This document shows positions 40,670 through 50,451 of a DNA stretch of 64,000 nt, piece after piece. The position numbers and the translations under genes are program-made. The DNA is taken from NCBI RefSeq assembly GCF_003574135.1, contig NZ_AP018341.1:2765740-2829739 (forward strand), given 5' to 3'. Position 1 is the stretch's first letter. The number at the start of each line of letters is the position of its first letter. The notes beneath the pieces are model-generated. The model was given only the letters and a program-made list of their open reading frames with translations, was not told the origin of the DNA and did no database searches. The DNA is from a cyanobacterium endosymbiont of Rhopalodia gibberula (lineage in GTDB: Bacteria > Cyanobacteriota > Cyanobacteriia > Cyanobacteriales > Microcystaceae).

Positions 40670-42037
40670 ATGGTTAATCAACAAAAAAATAAAACTGACC
40701 TTCATCATGTTGTGATTATTGGTGGTGGTTTTGGGGGACTTTATGCTGCTCAAAAACTTGCCAAAGCCCCCGTTAAAGTCACCCTGATTGATAAACGTAA
40801 TTTTCACGTTTTTCAACCATTGCTGTATCAAGTAGCTACGGGAGGATTATCCCCGGCTGATATTTCTTCTCCCTTACGGGCTGTGTTGAGTAAGAGTAAA
40901 AATACGGAAGTACTAATGGGAGAAGTATCCACTATTGATCCCGAAAAACAAACGGTGAAACTCCGTTACCGAGAAATTGAATATGATTCTCTGATCGTGG
41001 CGACAGGAGTAACCCATCAATACTTTGGCAATGACTGGGAAGAAAAAGCTCCCGGACTAAAAACTATTGAAGACGCCCTAGAAATTCGTCAGCGGGTATT
41101 TATCGCCTTTGAGTCAGCTGAAAAAGAACCTAACCCTGAAAGAAGAAAAGACTGGTTAACCTTTGTCTTAGTGGGTGGGGGTCCGGCTGGGGTAGAATTA
41201 GCTGGATCCTTAGCTGAACTAGCTCATGGAACCCTAAAAGAGGATTTTCGTAATATTGATACTTCCCAAGCTGAAATCGTACTCTTACAAAGTCCTCAGT
41301 ATATTTTACCCACTTATCCTCCTCATCTCTCCCTTAAAGCTCAGAAATCCTTAGAAAAGTTAGGGGTGACAGTCAAAACTGGCGCAAGAGTTACTGACAT
41401 TAAAGGTCAGCTGGTAACTTACAGTCAGGGCGAAACTATCGATCAAATTCGCACTCGTACAGTTCTTTGGACAGCAGGGATGAAAGCATCTGCTATGGCT
41501 AAGACCTTAGCAGATTGTGCTAAGGCTCAACTAGATAAAGCCGGACGGGTTATGGTTGAACCTAACTTCAGTTTATCCGAGTATCCCAATATCTTTGTTA
41601 TTGGAGATTTAGCCCATTATCCTGACAAAAAGGGTGGTATTTTGCCTGGTATTGCCCCCGTTGCCATGCAAGAGGGGGAATATGTAGCGCGTTTTATCCG
41701 CAATAGTCTCCAAGGCCGTCCTTTATCTCCTTTCAAATATACTGACTGGGGAAACTTAGCGGTGATTGGAAAACACCAAGCTGTTGTTGATATGGGGTGG
41801 TTGAAACTATCTGGTTTTCTCGCTTGGTTTGTCTGGTTGTTTATCCATGTATTCTACCTACTTGAATTTGACAATAAATTAATTGTCATGATTCAGTGGG
41901 CGTGGAGTTATTTCACGGATAGCAAGGGTGCACGTTTAATTACCACACCCGGAAAAAATCCTGAAATCAAGCTTGAGGATGATCATGAAACGATTGTTTG
42001 TAAAACAGGAGCTGCTCACCATGTAGAAGTTAATTAA
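40670..42037 (+). CDS. type II NAD(P)H:quinone oxidoreductase
   Basis: Single-subunit NDH-2, 455 residues: the N-terminal FAD motif VVIIGGGFGGLYAA near 15-28, H-V-F-QPLLYQVATGGLSPADI (typical of NDH-2), the second nucleotide-binding motif VLVGGGPAGVELAG near 165-178, the FVIGDLAHYPD FAD block, and a C-terminal hydrophobic segment (LAWFVWLFIHVFYLLEF) that anchors it to the membrane. It passes electrons from NAD(P)H to quinone. With the probable quinol oxidase nearby this could form a short non-proton-pumping-entry chain. Which of the cyanobacterial NdbA/B/C types it is cannot be decided here. Confidence 0.9.
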   Translation: MVNQQKNKTDLHHVVIIGGGFGGLYAAQKLAKAPVKVTLIDKRNFHVFQPLLYQVATGGLSPADISSPLRAVLSKSKNTEVLMGEVSTIDPEKQTVKLRYREIEYDSLIVATGVTHQYFGNDWEEKAPGLKTIEDALEIRQRVFIAFESAEKEPNPERRKDWLTFVLVGGGPAGVELAGSLAELAHGTLKEDFRNIDTSQAEIVLLQSPQYILPTYPPHLSLKAQKSLEKLGVTVKTGARVTDIKGQLVTYSQGETIDQIRTRTVLWTAGMKASAMAKTLADCAKAQLDKAGRVMVEPNFSLSEYPNIFVIGDLAHYPDKKGGILPGIAPVAMQEGEYVARFIRNSLQGRPLSPFKYTDWGNLAVIGKHQAVVDMGWLKLSGFLAWFVWLFIHVFYLLEFDNKLIVMIQWAWSYFTDSKGARLITTPGKNPEIKLEDDHETIVCKTGAAHHVEVN

Positions 42038-42209
42038 CTTGACTCAAACTCATAGTTAGTAGCAGCCGAGAGAGACCTAACACCTAGTGGATAGGGGGAT
42101 AGTTGATTATGCTCCTATCATAAGTATTATGAGTAAATGGCTGAGTTATCTCTTTTGATAATTATCAAGGGTGGTTAGTGCAGCTTCAACAATTAAAATA
42201 TAGCAAGGT

Positions 42210-42686
42210 CTAATATTTTTTTCGGAAAAGAAACCAAATAGCTCCAACCCCACTAATAATCAAAAGAGATTGCCAAAGATTGAGAGAAAGATAGTGAGTG
42301 TCCTTTTTTTCGGACTGACTAATCTTGTCAGGATCGACTCCTTTTTCGCTGACCGGAACTGTTAAAATATCCCCGTGGCCTTCCTGTTCAAATTCCACTT
42401 CCCAGTTGCCAGGAATCGAATTATCGGGTAGGAAGGAAAAACGACCTTGCTCGTCAGTTTTCCCTTCTATCCAAGGTTTATCGGGATTATTCGGGGCATA
42501 GACTAAAACATTAGCATTTTTAGCGGGTTCTCCATCACTATAAAACGACTGAAATTCTAATTCTTCTAAAAATACATAATTAGTCTGCATTGCATGGGCT
42601 AGAGTTTTTGCTGGTATTCCTAAGATGCTCAAGGACAAAGCAAAGAATAATAATGTTTTCTTCACGGCAGGTTTCTCCTTAGTCAT
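42210..42686 (-). CDS. NikL-like exported protein with C-terminal membrane anchor
   Basis: A 158-residue protein: signal peptide (about 1-30, LLFFALSLSILGIPAKTLA), a mature part beginning H-A-M-Q-T-N-Y, a periplasmic Ig-like domain (FYSDGEPAKNANVLVYAP, then EGKTDEQGRFSFLPD and G-N-W-E-V-E-F-E-Q-EGHGD), and one C-terminal membrane helix (SLLIISGVGAIWFLF) with a Lys-Lys-Tyr end. This layout matches NikL/carboxypeptidase-regulatory-like accessory proteins of nickel ECF transporters. The other transporter genes are not beside it. Nickel use (uptake hydrogenase, urease) would make sense in a diazotroph, but this is inference. Confidence 0.65.
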   Translation of the reverse strand: MTKEKPAVKKTLLFFALSLSILGIPAKTLAHAMQTNYVFLEELEFQSFYSDGEPAKNANVLVYAPNNPDKPWIEGKTDEQGRFSFLPDNSIPGNWEVEFEQEGHGDILTVPVSEKGVDPDKISQSEKKDTHYLSLNLWQSLLIISGVGAIWFLFRKKY

Positions 42687-42739
42687 TTATGCTGTTCAAA
42701 CTATAGCAAACTCCTTATTTGTATGGAAGTTCTAGGTTT

Positions 42740-42945
42740 AGGCATAGTTCACAAAATCAGACTGCAGCCAGATTGTTTAACAATTTTTTACAACTAATGG
42801 ATTGAGACTAAAGTTCGACAACAGCTTACCATATCTATGTTGCCTTTTTAACTAACTAAGGGCAGTCCGTAAATTGTAGAAAGCAGCTCGTATCAGTCCA
42901 AGTTTATAGTAAACTTTTCCCCGATTAAGACTAAGTGTAGGGCAG
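42740..42945 (-). pseudogene. possible tetratricopeptide-repeat gene fragment
   Basis: Minus-strand DNA at 42857-42942 reads PTLSLNRGKVYYKLGLIRAA and F-Y-N-L-R-T-A-L-S before a stop. That is one good TPR-like unit (N-R-G-x-x-Y-Y-x-L-G-x-x-x-A-A...A-L). Neighbouring sequence continues in broken frames. Likely a fragment of a decayed TPR protein. Confidence 0.35.
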
Positions 42946-43638
42946 ACCAGAATTCAAACCAATTATTTCTTACTTACGTGAAATAGTTAATGGTAATTTG
43001 ATAATTCCTATTTTTAGGATAGAGACAGCTACCATTATGACAGCTTATCTCATTAACCTTGTCTGAGGTGATAGACTGAGTTAAATAAGTCGTTATCAAT
43101 ATTATTTAATTTGATGTGAACTAAAACACAATTAAAGTATCCTCTAAATTAGTTACTTAAGTTAAATTATCAGGGACTTGCTGATAATGATAATTGTCTA
43201 CATTTTATATTCTCTGAGCTAATTGTTGGTATAATTTAGATATAGTAGTAGTTTTTCAAACTGTTTTGATCAGTTTTTATATACAGAAAATAAAATGATA
43301 CAAAACGAGAATATCTTCAGTATTTTTTATTCCTTATTATCATTGTTAACCTCTATTTAGATTAACTAATCTTAAACAGGACTTATTTTTTGTTTTCCTT
43401 TTTAAAAAAATCTTATGTAAAGTTATGTTATTATTTAAAATAATTGTAAAAAAAATTAAGTAATAAATTACTAGTAAAAAAATTTATGTTAAATAAAAAA
43501 TTCTCTATTATTATTTTTAATACAAGGGAAAGTTTATGGTTATTGCCCACATGTCCAGATTTTTGACATTGATCAAATTCCGGTTGAATTTTATGATTAA
43601 AATAATCAATAATGTAGATATATTAGTCTAATAAATCT
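42946..43638. other. gene-free AT-rich spacer
   Basis: No gene or strong hairpin recognised. The right end must contain the promoter of the AI-2E family gene. Confidence 0.4.
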
Positions 43639-44676
43639 GTGAAACTTGGTCAATGGCTTGGACTCTCTAGCTTAGTAATTTCCGGTTATATTCTCTGGGA
43701 AATTCGTCAACTTTTATTGTTAGTATTTACAGCAGTTGTATTTGCTACTGCACTTAACCGACTTGTTAAATGGTTAAGACAATTCCAGGTTAAAAGAATG
43801 GTTATCGAACGCAATATGGCTGTTGTGATTATTCTTTTAGTCATTTCTTTATTGACTAGTCTATTTTTCTTATTAATTGTTCCACCTTTTATTGGACAAT
43901 TTTATAAATTTCTAGAATTGAGCCCCATAGTTTGGGAAAAACTTCGAGAAAATTTAATTCTATTAGGACAAAAACAGTTTCGGTCAGATTGGCTTGTTAC
44001 TCCTTCTTCTCTGATAAATTTTATTGAACAATTACAGCCTTTATTCGCCAAAATATTCAGCAATTTTTTTGCTTTTTTTTCTAACTCAGTAGCGGCAATT
44101 TTCCAATTATTTTTTGTATTAGTGTTAACAATTATGATGATAATTAATCCTCAAGAATATCGGGATTTTTTATTAAAAATTTTTCCATCTTTTTATCGTC
44201 GTCGAGTTGATGAAATTCTAAATCTATCAGAGATTGCTCTGGGAAATTGGCTAATGGGCATTACTATTAATTGTCTATTTATTGGCATTCTAAGTGGAGT
44301 TGGTTTATTAGTTTTGCAAGTTAAGTTGGTATTAGTACATGCATTGTTAGCTGGACTACTTAATTTCATCCCCAATATTGGACCGGCTTCTAGCGTTATT
44401 TTCCCTATTATGGTTGCTCTCTTAGATGAGCCTTGGAAAATTTGGGCAATTTTAATCTGGTATTTCATTATTCAAAATATTGAGAGTTATTGGCTAACAC
44501 CAACGATTATGGCTAAACAAGTTTCTCTATTACCTGCTGTTACTTTAATGGCACAGATTTTCTTTGCTCAATCTTTTGGCTTATTAGGGTTGTTATTAGC
44601 TCTCCCTCTAACTGTTGTTGCTAAAACCTGGATTGATGAGGTTTTATTTAAAGATATTTTAGATTCTTGGGTATAA
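43639..44676 (+). CDS. AI-2E family (PerM-type) membrane transporter
   Basis: A 345-residue protein with about seven to eight membrane helices. It starts at GTG with M-K-L-G-Q-W-L-G-L. The N-terminal helix pair (L-L-L-L-V-F-TAVVFATALNRLV), the long amphipathic middle region and the C-terminal N-F-I-PNIGPASSVIFPIMVALL and LPAVTLMAQIFF...GLLGLLLALPL blocks define the AI-2E/PerM family. Substrates vary within the family, so none is assigned. It precedes a solute-binding protein gene by a few bases in the same direction (stop 44676, next ATG 44713). Confidence 0.87.
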   Translation: MKLGQWLGLSSLVISGYILWEIRQLLLLVFTAVVFATALNRLVKWLRQFQVKRMVIERNMAVVIILLVISLLTSLFFLLIVPPFIGQFYKFLELSPIVWEKLRENLILLGQKQFRSDWLVTPSSLINFIEQLQPLFAKIFSNFFAFFSNSVAAIFQLFFVLVLTIMMIINPQEYRDFLLKIFPSFYRRRVDEILNLSEIALGNWLMGITINCLFIGILSGVGLLVLQVKLVLVHALLAGLLNFIPNIGPASSVIFPIMVALLDEPWKIWAILIWYFIIQNIESYWLTPTIMAKQVSLLPAVTLMAQIFFAQSFGLLGLLLALPLTVVAKTWIDEVLFKDILDSWV

Positions 44677-44712
44677 AAAATTTTTTGGTTGTTTCTCTCA
44701 TCTAATAAAAAA

Positions 44713-45573
44713 ATGAATTCAAAAAACCTGCTATTTCTGAGCACTTTAACCTTACTTCTATCTTTTTCCATATCAGTAAAGGCACAATCTAAATCAATTC
44801 TCAACGAAATTGTTCATACAGGGTTACTTAAAATTGGAATAAGGGAAGATGCAGTTCCTTTTGGTTATAGATATTCAAATAATAATCTCGCTGGAGTTTG
44901 TTTGGATTTTATTTATATTTTGAGAGAAAAGTTAAAAGAAAAATTAAATAAAGAAGTTATCCTAGTGAGATTATATAAGTCAACTTTTTTAAATCGATTT
45001 GAACTAGTTAATGATGGCATAATTCATTTAGAGTGTGGACCAAATGTAATTCGTGAAATTTATGGATTAAATGTTATATTTTCTAATTCTTTTCTCTCAA
45101 CAGGTACTCAACTTCTAATCAATAAAAAAAAACATAATAATATTAATTTAAGTGGTAGCTTAGCAGGAGTTAATATTGGAGTTCTTGATAATACAGGTAG
45201 TCAACAGTTAATAGAAACAAAGTATCCAGCAGCTAATATTATAAAATTCCAAGGAATTACAGGAAGATTTCGAGGTATACAAGCTTTGCAAGGAGAAAAA
45301 ATTGATGCTTTTGCTAGTGATAGCATTCTGTTAATTGGTGAAGTCATTTTACAAGAATTAAATCTAGGGAAAGAGTACGTTTTAGTACCAAAAATGCCTT
45401 TTAATTGTAAAAAATATGGACTTATACTGCCAAATGACGACTCTCAGTGGCAAGAATTTGTTAATTCAGTTATTACAGATACTAACTTAAGCAAAATTTT
45501 TAAAAAATGGTTTAATGGGGTTCTTCATGAAATTGAGACGATTAAAAATTTCTGCCACTCCCAGCTCAATTAA
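44713..45573 (+). CDS. family 3 extracellular solute-binding protein
   Basis: From ATG 44713 the protein is 286 residues, with a signal peptide (MNSKNLLFLSTLTLLLSFS...VKA) and a periplasmic amino-acid-binding-like domain. G-L-L-K-I-G-I-REDAVPFGY is the typical first strand region, followed by L-A-G-V-C-LDFIYILRE, LAGVNIGVLDNTGS, and I-Q-A-L-Q-G-E-K-IDAFASDSI. An upstream TTG at 44689 is less likely. Partner permease and ATPase genes are absent, so the ligand and transporter are unknown; such orphan binding proteins can also act as sensors' partners. No sign of decay. Confidence 0.8.
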   Translation: MNSKNLLFLSTLTLLLSFSISVKAQSKSILNEIVHTGLLKIGIREDAVPFGYRYSNNNLAGVCLDFIYILREKLKEKLNKEVILVRLYKSTFLNRFELVNDGIIHLECGPNVIREIYGLNVIFSNSFLSTGTQLLINKKKHNNINLSGSLAGVNIGVLDNTGSQQLIETKYPAANIIKFQGITGRFRGIQALQGEKIDAFASDSILLIGEVILQELNLGKEYVLVPKMPFNCKKYGLILPNDDSQWQEFVNSVITDTNLSKIFKKWFNGVLHEIETIKNFCHSQLN

Positions 45574-45660
45574 AATCACTAGTAAACTAGGACTTTATAA
45601 TCTCTCTATAGTTTGAGCAAATATAAAAGTTGCAATACTATCAAGAAGTTCAGTTGATAA

Positions 45661-46010
45661 TTAATCATTGTGACTAGTTAATAATTCTCGTTGTCTACCT
45701 GGCTTATTGAGTAGGCCTCCTGCATGAATAATTGCATAACCAATACCTGATTTAATCAAATACTTTCCTGCTTTGCGTTTCCAAATTAAGATTTTTTCCT
45801 CGCCAATATTATTAAGATCATAATTAGGATTTGTCCCACTCATTGAACCTACTAAAGTGATCTCTTTAATCTCCACTGCTTTAGCTACATTTCCTTTTGG
45901 CATTCTCCGATTTAAACTCAAATTGAGAACGCTAATCTTCTTTGAGCGGTATTTTTATCGTAGAAACAGCGCCAGTTAAAGTAAGAAGAGAATTACATCC
46001 TTTAATCGCA
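45661..46010 (-). pseudogene. SDR/NmrA-like NAD(P)-binding oxidoreductase fragment
   Basis: An open stretch of 86 codons (45661-45921) encodes E-I-K-E-ITLVGSMSGTNPNYDLN, I-L-I-W-K-R-K-A-G-K-Y-L-I-K-S-G-IGYAIIHAGGLL and P-G-R-Q-R-E-L-L. This is the middle of an atypical SDR (LVGSM-GGTNP and the Y-TIIRAGGL block). Upstream, LTGAVSTIKIPLKED continues in shifted frames to about 46010, but the Rossmann N-terminus and the C-terminal half are missing. Clearly a pseudogene. Confidence 0.7.
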
Positions 46011-46984
46011 GACCTTTACATTAACTAATATAGATAATTTTTAGTAAAAAAATATTCTATCGAGACCAATAATTTTTTAATATTCATTAAATAGCTAGCA
46101 AAATCAACTACTTTAAATTCATCAAGATACTGCCCTATTTGTTTTCCAAAAATGTAACCTTTTCTTTCTATAATTTCTATTACCAAAACTTTTGTAATTG
46201 GTATATTTAACTAATTAATAAGACACCAATTTCATCATAAGCAGGAACCTATTCTCCCGACAACTTGATAATAAGAACAGAGAAACTCAAAATATCTTCT
46301 GCATATTTAGAATATTAATATAATCTCTCTTATTATATCGTTACGAAAAACCTTACATGTTTATATATATGTTAACTAACACGATATATGCAATGATGAT
46401 AAACGTATTTATTGAATTTATTAATATCATTGCTTTAGCTCTTCTTTTAAAGAGAACTCAGAATATAAAGCAGTAGAAAGCAGGCAAAAAATATCAAAAT
46501 AACTTGAATATCTCCAAATCAGAAGTTGAGCTTACTTTGCGTTATGCCTAACCTATTTTCCATCAGTTCCTTATCAATAGTAATATAGGTTAATCGATGT
46601 AGAGTAGTTAGAACAAGTGTTCGATTAGCCAGAAACTGTTTAGAAAAATCGTTTTCATTCGAAGTTTATAGTAAAGGATTGAATTCTATTTATTAGACAC
46701 GCTCCAAAGGAAATTACTGGGTAGAAGTGGAACCAAGAATTTAGAAAAGTGGAATTAAAAATTTAGAAAAATTGAACAACCTTGTTGTAAGTCTTGCTGA
46801 AGATGTTACTCAAGAGGCTACTTTTACCTTTGACAGTGGGTATGATAGTTTATCTACTTTTAAAAAAAATGTTGACAGTGTTACTCTTACTCTATTAAAC
46901 TCTTTCCCAAGAAAATCTTTGAAAGCCAATAATGATATTTTTAAGCCAATAGCTATAAATAAACATTAAAAACATAAATTATTG
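46011..46984. other. gene-free spacer
   Basis: No intact gene. A plus-strand TTG-started frame at 46772-46969 (65 codons) shows no family resemblance and lacks a ribosome-binding site, so it is not called. The region is AT-rich with scattered protein-like fragments. Confidence 0.35.
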
Positions 46985-47135
46985 CTGCCTCTATATTGAA
47001 GTAGTTTAATTTAAATTTATATTGCTTTAATTGATACTTTGTTTAACTGCCTTAGCTAAATTATATTAATTTTCAAATATTTCTCTAGAACCCAGTGGGC
47101 TTTTATTCGATGTAATCCCTTTTCTATTATATAGA
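46985..47135 (-). mobile_element. fragment of decayed IS630-like element (copy 3)
   Basis: DNA similar to the 3' part of the 21.0-kb and 16.2-kb copies: TTAAATTTATATTGCTTTAA and GGGCTTTTATTCGATGTAAT match TTAAATTTATATTGTTTTAA and GGGCTTTTATTTAATGCTAT of copy 2, in the same order. No reading frame survives. Confidence 0.45.
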
Positions 47136-47272
47136 CTTCTAGAATATAAGTCTGTATAAAAAATAAATATAATTATCTTCCTTTTACGTTTACATTCTCA
47201 ATTAGAAATTAAAATTTTCAATGAAATCGATCTAAACACAATTCATCAGCTACTTTCTTCTTTATTGAAGAA

Positions 47273-47325
47273 ATAATTTGTGATACTTATTTAGATAATT
47301 TAGCCAAATAAGTATCACAAATTAT
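47273..47325 (-). terminator. 20-bp perfect hairpin ending the photolyase operon
   Basis: Arms 47273-47292 and 47306-47325 (ATAATTTGTGATACTTATTT and its complement) flank a 13-base loop. The stem includes the last bases of phr and its stop codon. On the minus strand TTATTTCTT follows. Likely an AT-rich terminator. Confidence 0.65.
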
Positions 47326-48752
47326 AAATTTTTAACTTTCTTATATCGTTTTTTAAATTCTCTTTGTTGTTGTTCATGATTCTCAATTGGTTGAGGATAG
47401 CCACAACTATGACAATCCAGGGGAGAAATTTTTCCTGTTACTAAACATTCCGTATCAAGAAAATTTAATTCAGGTAACCATCGACGAATATATTCTCCAT
47501 CAGGATCATATTTCTGTGCTTGACTTGCAGGATTGAAAATTCGCAATGGTTTGGGATCCATTCCTGTCGATGCACTCCATTGCCATCCCCCATTATTAGA
47601 AGCTAAATCACCATCAATTAATTTTTGCATAAAGTATTTTTCTCCCCATTGCCAATTAATAATTAAGTCTTTAGTTAAGAAACTAGCCACAATCATTCTG
47701 CAACGATTGTGCATCCATCCTGTTTCATTTAACTGTCTCATTGCCGCATCTACAATAGGATATCCTGTTTTTCCTTCACACCAAAATTGAAAATTATCTT
47801 CATTATTATCCCAAGGAAATACTTCGAATTCTTTTCGATAAGGTCTTTCTACTAATTCAGGAAAAAAGTATAAACAGTGTTGATAAAATTCTCTCCAAGC
47901 TAACTCTTTTTGCCAAGTTTCAATATTTTCTCTCGTTTCATCACTACGACTATTTTCATAGACACTAACTGTTGCTTGCCAAACAGTTCTAATGCCAATC
48001 GCACCAAACTTTAGGGCAGCACTTAGTTGGGAAGTTCCTTCAATAGCTGGAAAATTTCGGTTTTCTTCATAAGAATTAATTGCGGAATTACAAAAAAATT
48101 CTAATCTTTCTTGAGCTGCTGTTTCTCCTGGTGAGAGTACCAAACGATTACCCCAGTTGAACCCTAGTTCTGTAGCCGATGGTAACTCAATAGTACCAAT
48201 TTTTTTTACTTGTTCTAGTTCTATTTCAGTTAATCCTTCCAGACTATTTAAAGGATTAGGAATAGAAGATTTCTCTTGTTGTGATAAATTTTTCCAAAAA
48301 GGAGTATAAACCTTATAAGGATATCCTGATTGATTCATTATTTCTTCAGGAAAATGTAATAGTTGATCCCAATAACTTTGAGATTTAATCCCTTTTTCTT
48401 CTAGAGCTTCAATAACTTGTTGATCTCTTTTTTTGCTATAGGGTTCAACATCCCGATTCCAGAATACTGATTCAGCTTGAATACTTTCTGCTAAATGGGG
48501 GATCACTTGACTGGGATTTCCTTGAATAAAGAGTAGTTTACTACCTAATTTTCGGTAGTTTTGCTCTAATTCTTTTAGACAACCTATCATATAAGTTATC
48601 CTTACAGGTGCAATATCATCCCGTTCTAAGATATCAGTATCAAAACAAAATACTCCAATAACCCTAGAGCTTTGCTGACGGGCTTTGGATAAGCCAATGT
48701 TGTCAGAGATTCGTAAATCTTTACGGTGCCAAAAAATAATCAAATTAGCCAT
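47322..48752 (-). CDS. phr: class I DNA photolyase (deazaflavin type likely)
   Basis: Light-dependent repair of UV pyrimidine dimers, 476 residues. The N-terminal antenna domain starts with F-W-H-R-K-D-L-R-I-SDN. The FAD domain holds the W-Q-K-ELAWREFYQH region, W-C-E-GKTGYPIVDAAMRQLNETGW-M-H-N-R-CRMI, and W-Q-W-SASTGMDPKPLRIFNP. Cyanobacterial class I enzymes of this type use FO (8-HDF) as antenna, and cofH is present at 28.5 kb. Its start overlaps the nudix gene by 8 bp, so it is translationally coupled in an operon folK-nudix-phr. All key blocks look intact. Confidence 0.93.
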   Translation of the reverse strand: MANLIIFWHRKDLRISDNIGLSKARQQSSRVIGVFCFDTDILERDDIAPVRITYMIGCLKELEQNYRKLGSKLLFIQGNPSQVIPHLAESIQAESVFWNRDVEPYSKKRDQQVIEALEEKGIKSQSYWDQLLHFPEEIMNQSGYPYKVYTPFWKNLSQQEKSSIPNPLNSLEGLTEIELEQVKKIGTIELPSATELGFNWGNRLVLSPGETAAQERLEFFCNSAINSYEENRNFPAIEGTSQLSAALKFGAIGIRTVWQATVSVYENSRSDETRENIETWQKELAWREFYQHCLYFFPELVERPYRKEFEVFPWDNNEDNFQFWCEGKTGYPIVDAAMRQLNETGWMHNRCRMIVASFLTKDLIINWQWGEKYFMQKLIDGDLASNNGGWQWSASTGMDPKPLRIFNPASQAQKYDPDGEYIRRWLPELNFLDTECLVTGKISPLDCHSCGYPQPIENHEQQQREFKKRYKKVKNL

Positions 48753-49305
48753 TGATTTTATCTAGAAATAGTCGGGTCATCAAAAAACTGCTAATGGATT
48801 TAGCATCAATAGGTTCTCCTTTTAAGATAGCTGTTTCAAATTCTGAAAACGTCATTAACACCACTTCAGTATGTTCTTCCTCATCTTGTCCAGGAGGGTG
48901 TTTTAACTTTTCTAAATCCTGTGCTAAAAAAACATAAATATACTCATCAGAATAACCAGGGGCTAAAGAAAATTTACCCAAAGAATGCCAGGTATTAGCA
49001 CGATATCCCGTCTCTTCTTGAATTTCACGCTTAATAGTTTCTAATGCTTCTTCATCTGGTTCTATAATCCCAGCAGGAAATTCTAACAATCGTCCTTCTA
49101 CAGCAAAACGATACTGCTTAACCAAGACCAGTTCACTCTTTGATGTAATAGGAACAGCCAACGCTCCTCCTGGATGACGAATGCATTCCCAGTCTACCTC
49201 AACCCCATTATGTAAACGTAGGGAATGAACGTCAAAATTAAATTTGCGCCCCCTATAAAACAGACGTTGCCGTAGATAGGTAGGAGATTCATTGAAGACA
49301 GACAT
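48745..49305 (-). CDS. NUDIX hydrolase (ADP-ribose pyrophosphatase-like)
   Basis: A 186-residue protein with an intact Nudix box GX5EX7REUXEEXGU: G-I-I-E-P-D-E, then E-A-L-E-T-I-K followed by REIQEETGY. The region before it (LVKQYRFAVEGRLLEFPAG) is typical of ADP-ribose/ADP-sugar pyrophosphatases. It cleaves a nucleoside diphosphate linked to another moiety, recycling or detoxifying nucleotides. It is 16 bp downstream of folK and overlaps phr by 8 bp. Confidence 0.9.
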   Translation of the reverse strand: MSVFNESPTYLRQRLFYRGRKFNFDVHSLRLHNGVEVDWECIRHPGGALAVPITSKSELVLVKQYRFAVEGRLLEFPAGIIEPDEEALETIKREIQEETGYRANTWHSLGKFSLAPGYSDEYIYVFLAQDLEKLKHPPGQDEEEHTEVVLMTFSEFETAILKGEPIDAKSISSFLMTRLFLDKING

Positions 49306-49321
49306 AAATTTGCATATTCAG

Positions 49322-49813
49322 TTAGTTGGGTTGGTAAAGACTGACTCCAGAACAGTTTACCTCGTCAAGGAGCTGGATGATCTCCTTTTTGCTTACAGGA
49401 TGCACCCAATTAGGAGAAATTTCTGCTAAAGGAATTAGTACAAATCCCCGTTGTGTCATACGGGGATGAGGAATTTGGAGCGTATCAGTTTTTAGAATTA
49501 AATCTCCATACAATAGTAAATCTAAATCCAGAGTTCTTGGTCCCCATCTTTCTCGGCGTACTCGTCCCCATTGTTGTTCAATATTGAGTAAGGTTTCTAA
49601 CAATTTATCAGGGACTAAATAGGTTTCTAGGATAGCACAACCATTTAGATAATTTGGTTGAGGAGGTCCGATAGGGATAGTTTTATACCAATGGGAGTGG
49701 GATTTAAGATAGACTTCTGATAATTGGTCGAAAATTTGGATAGTTTTTTCTAAAATCTTGAAAGAATTTCCTAAATTACTCCCTAAAGCAATAGCACATT
49801 GAATCTTTTTCAT
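49322..49813 (-). CDS. folK: 2-amino-4-hydroxy-6-hydroxymethyldihydropteridine pyrophosphokinase
   Basis: HPPK of folate synthesis: transfers pyrophosphate from ATP to 6-hydroxymethyl-dihydropterin. The 163-residue protein has A-L-GSNLGNS, the Y-K-T-x-P-I-G-P-P-QPNYLNG block, and the signature R-R-E-R-W-G-P-R-T-LDLDLLLYG with the catalytic Asp pair, then I-PHPRMTQRGFVLIPL. Length is normal. It is the first gene of the folK-nudix-phr operon. Other folate genes are not nearby. Confidence 0.95.
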   Translation of the reverse strand: MKKIQCAIALGSNLGNSFKILEKTIQIFDQLSEVYLKSHSHWYKTIPIGPPQPNYLNGCAILETYLVPDKLLETLLNIEQQWGRVRRERWGPRTLDLDLLLYGDLILKTDTLQIPHPRMTQRGFVLIPLAEISPNWVHPVSKKEIIQLLDEVNCSGVSLYQPN

Positions 49814-50263
49814 TAATTTTCGATTAAAAAATTGTTAGGCAAACCCCGAACATCGTACACGACAATTTTAAGTCATTTGTGACAGGGAGTTTTACTCACT
49901 TTTTCCGACTAAGTCTAATTATCTAGAATTAATAGGTATATATAAACTACTTGCTTAAAATAAATTTTTGGAAAACTTTTTTTGGGCTAACTCTACATAG
50001 TTACACCTTCCCAGATTTTTTCAAAATTATCCTATAACTGCTGTTGTATTTAGGTAAGTTAAGTGAATTGAGCTAAATAACTCTTCTTATATATCTACTG
50101 TTAAAATGTAAAATTTTACCCTAAATTAAACTGCTATCAATACTCCTTAGTCTCTAAATTTTATCAAAAAAACTATATTATTAACCAATATTAAACTCAG
50201 TTAAGTAGAAAGTCATACAGCTTCTTAGGTTATTGGTGAACAAAGAATCGAGGCGACTCAAAC

Positions 50264-50313
50264 TTTTTTAAATAAAAATTTATATTCTAGAATATAAATT
50301 TTTATTTAAAAAA
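50264..50313. repeat. 50-bp perfect loopless palindrome
   Basis: Two 25-bp arms meet at TATTCTAGAATA (centre 50288/50289); each arm is very AT-rich and there is no mismatch. No gene is within 400 bp. Confidence 0.9.
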
Positions 50314-50451
50314 ATCTCTTATTATGTTTATATTTATATGAATAATCTTTTTTCTTAAAAAACATTGTTCCTACAACTTAAGCTAACTATATTATTAATA
50401 ATACTTTTTATAGCAAACTTTTTATTAGTTTTTATTTTAAATCACTTAAAA

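Noticed and set aside
46772-46969. 65-codon TTG-started frame
   Set aside because: Not protein-like enough, no ribosome-binding site, lies in decayed DNA.
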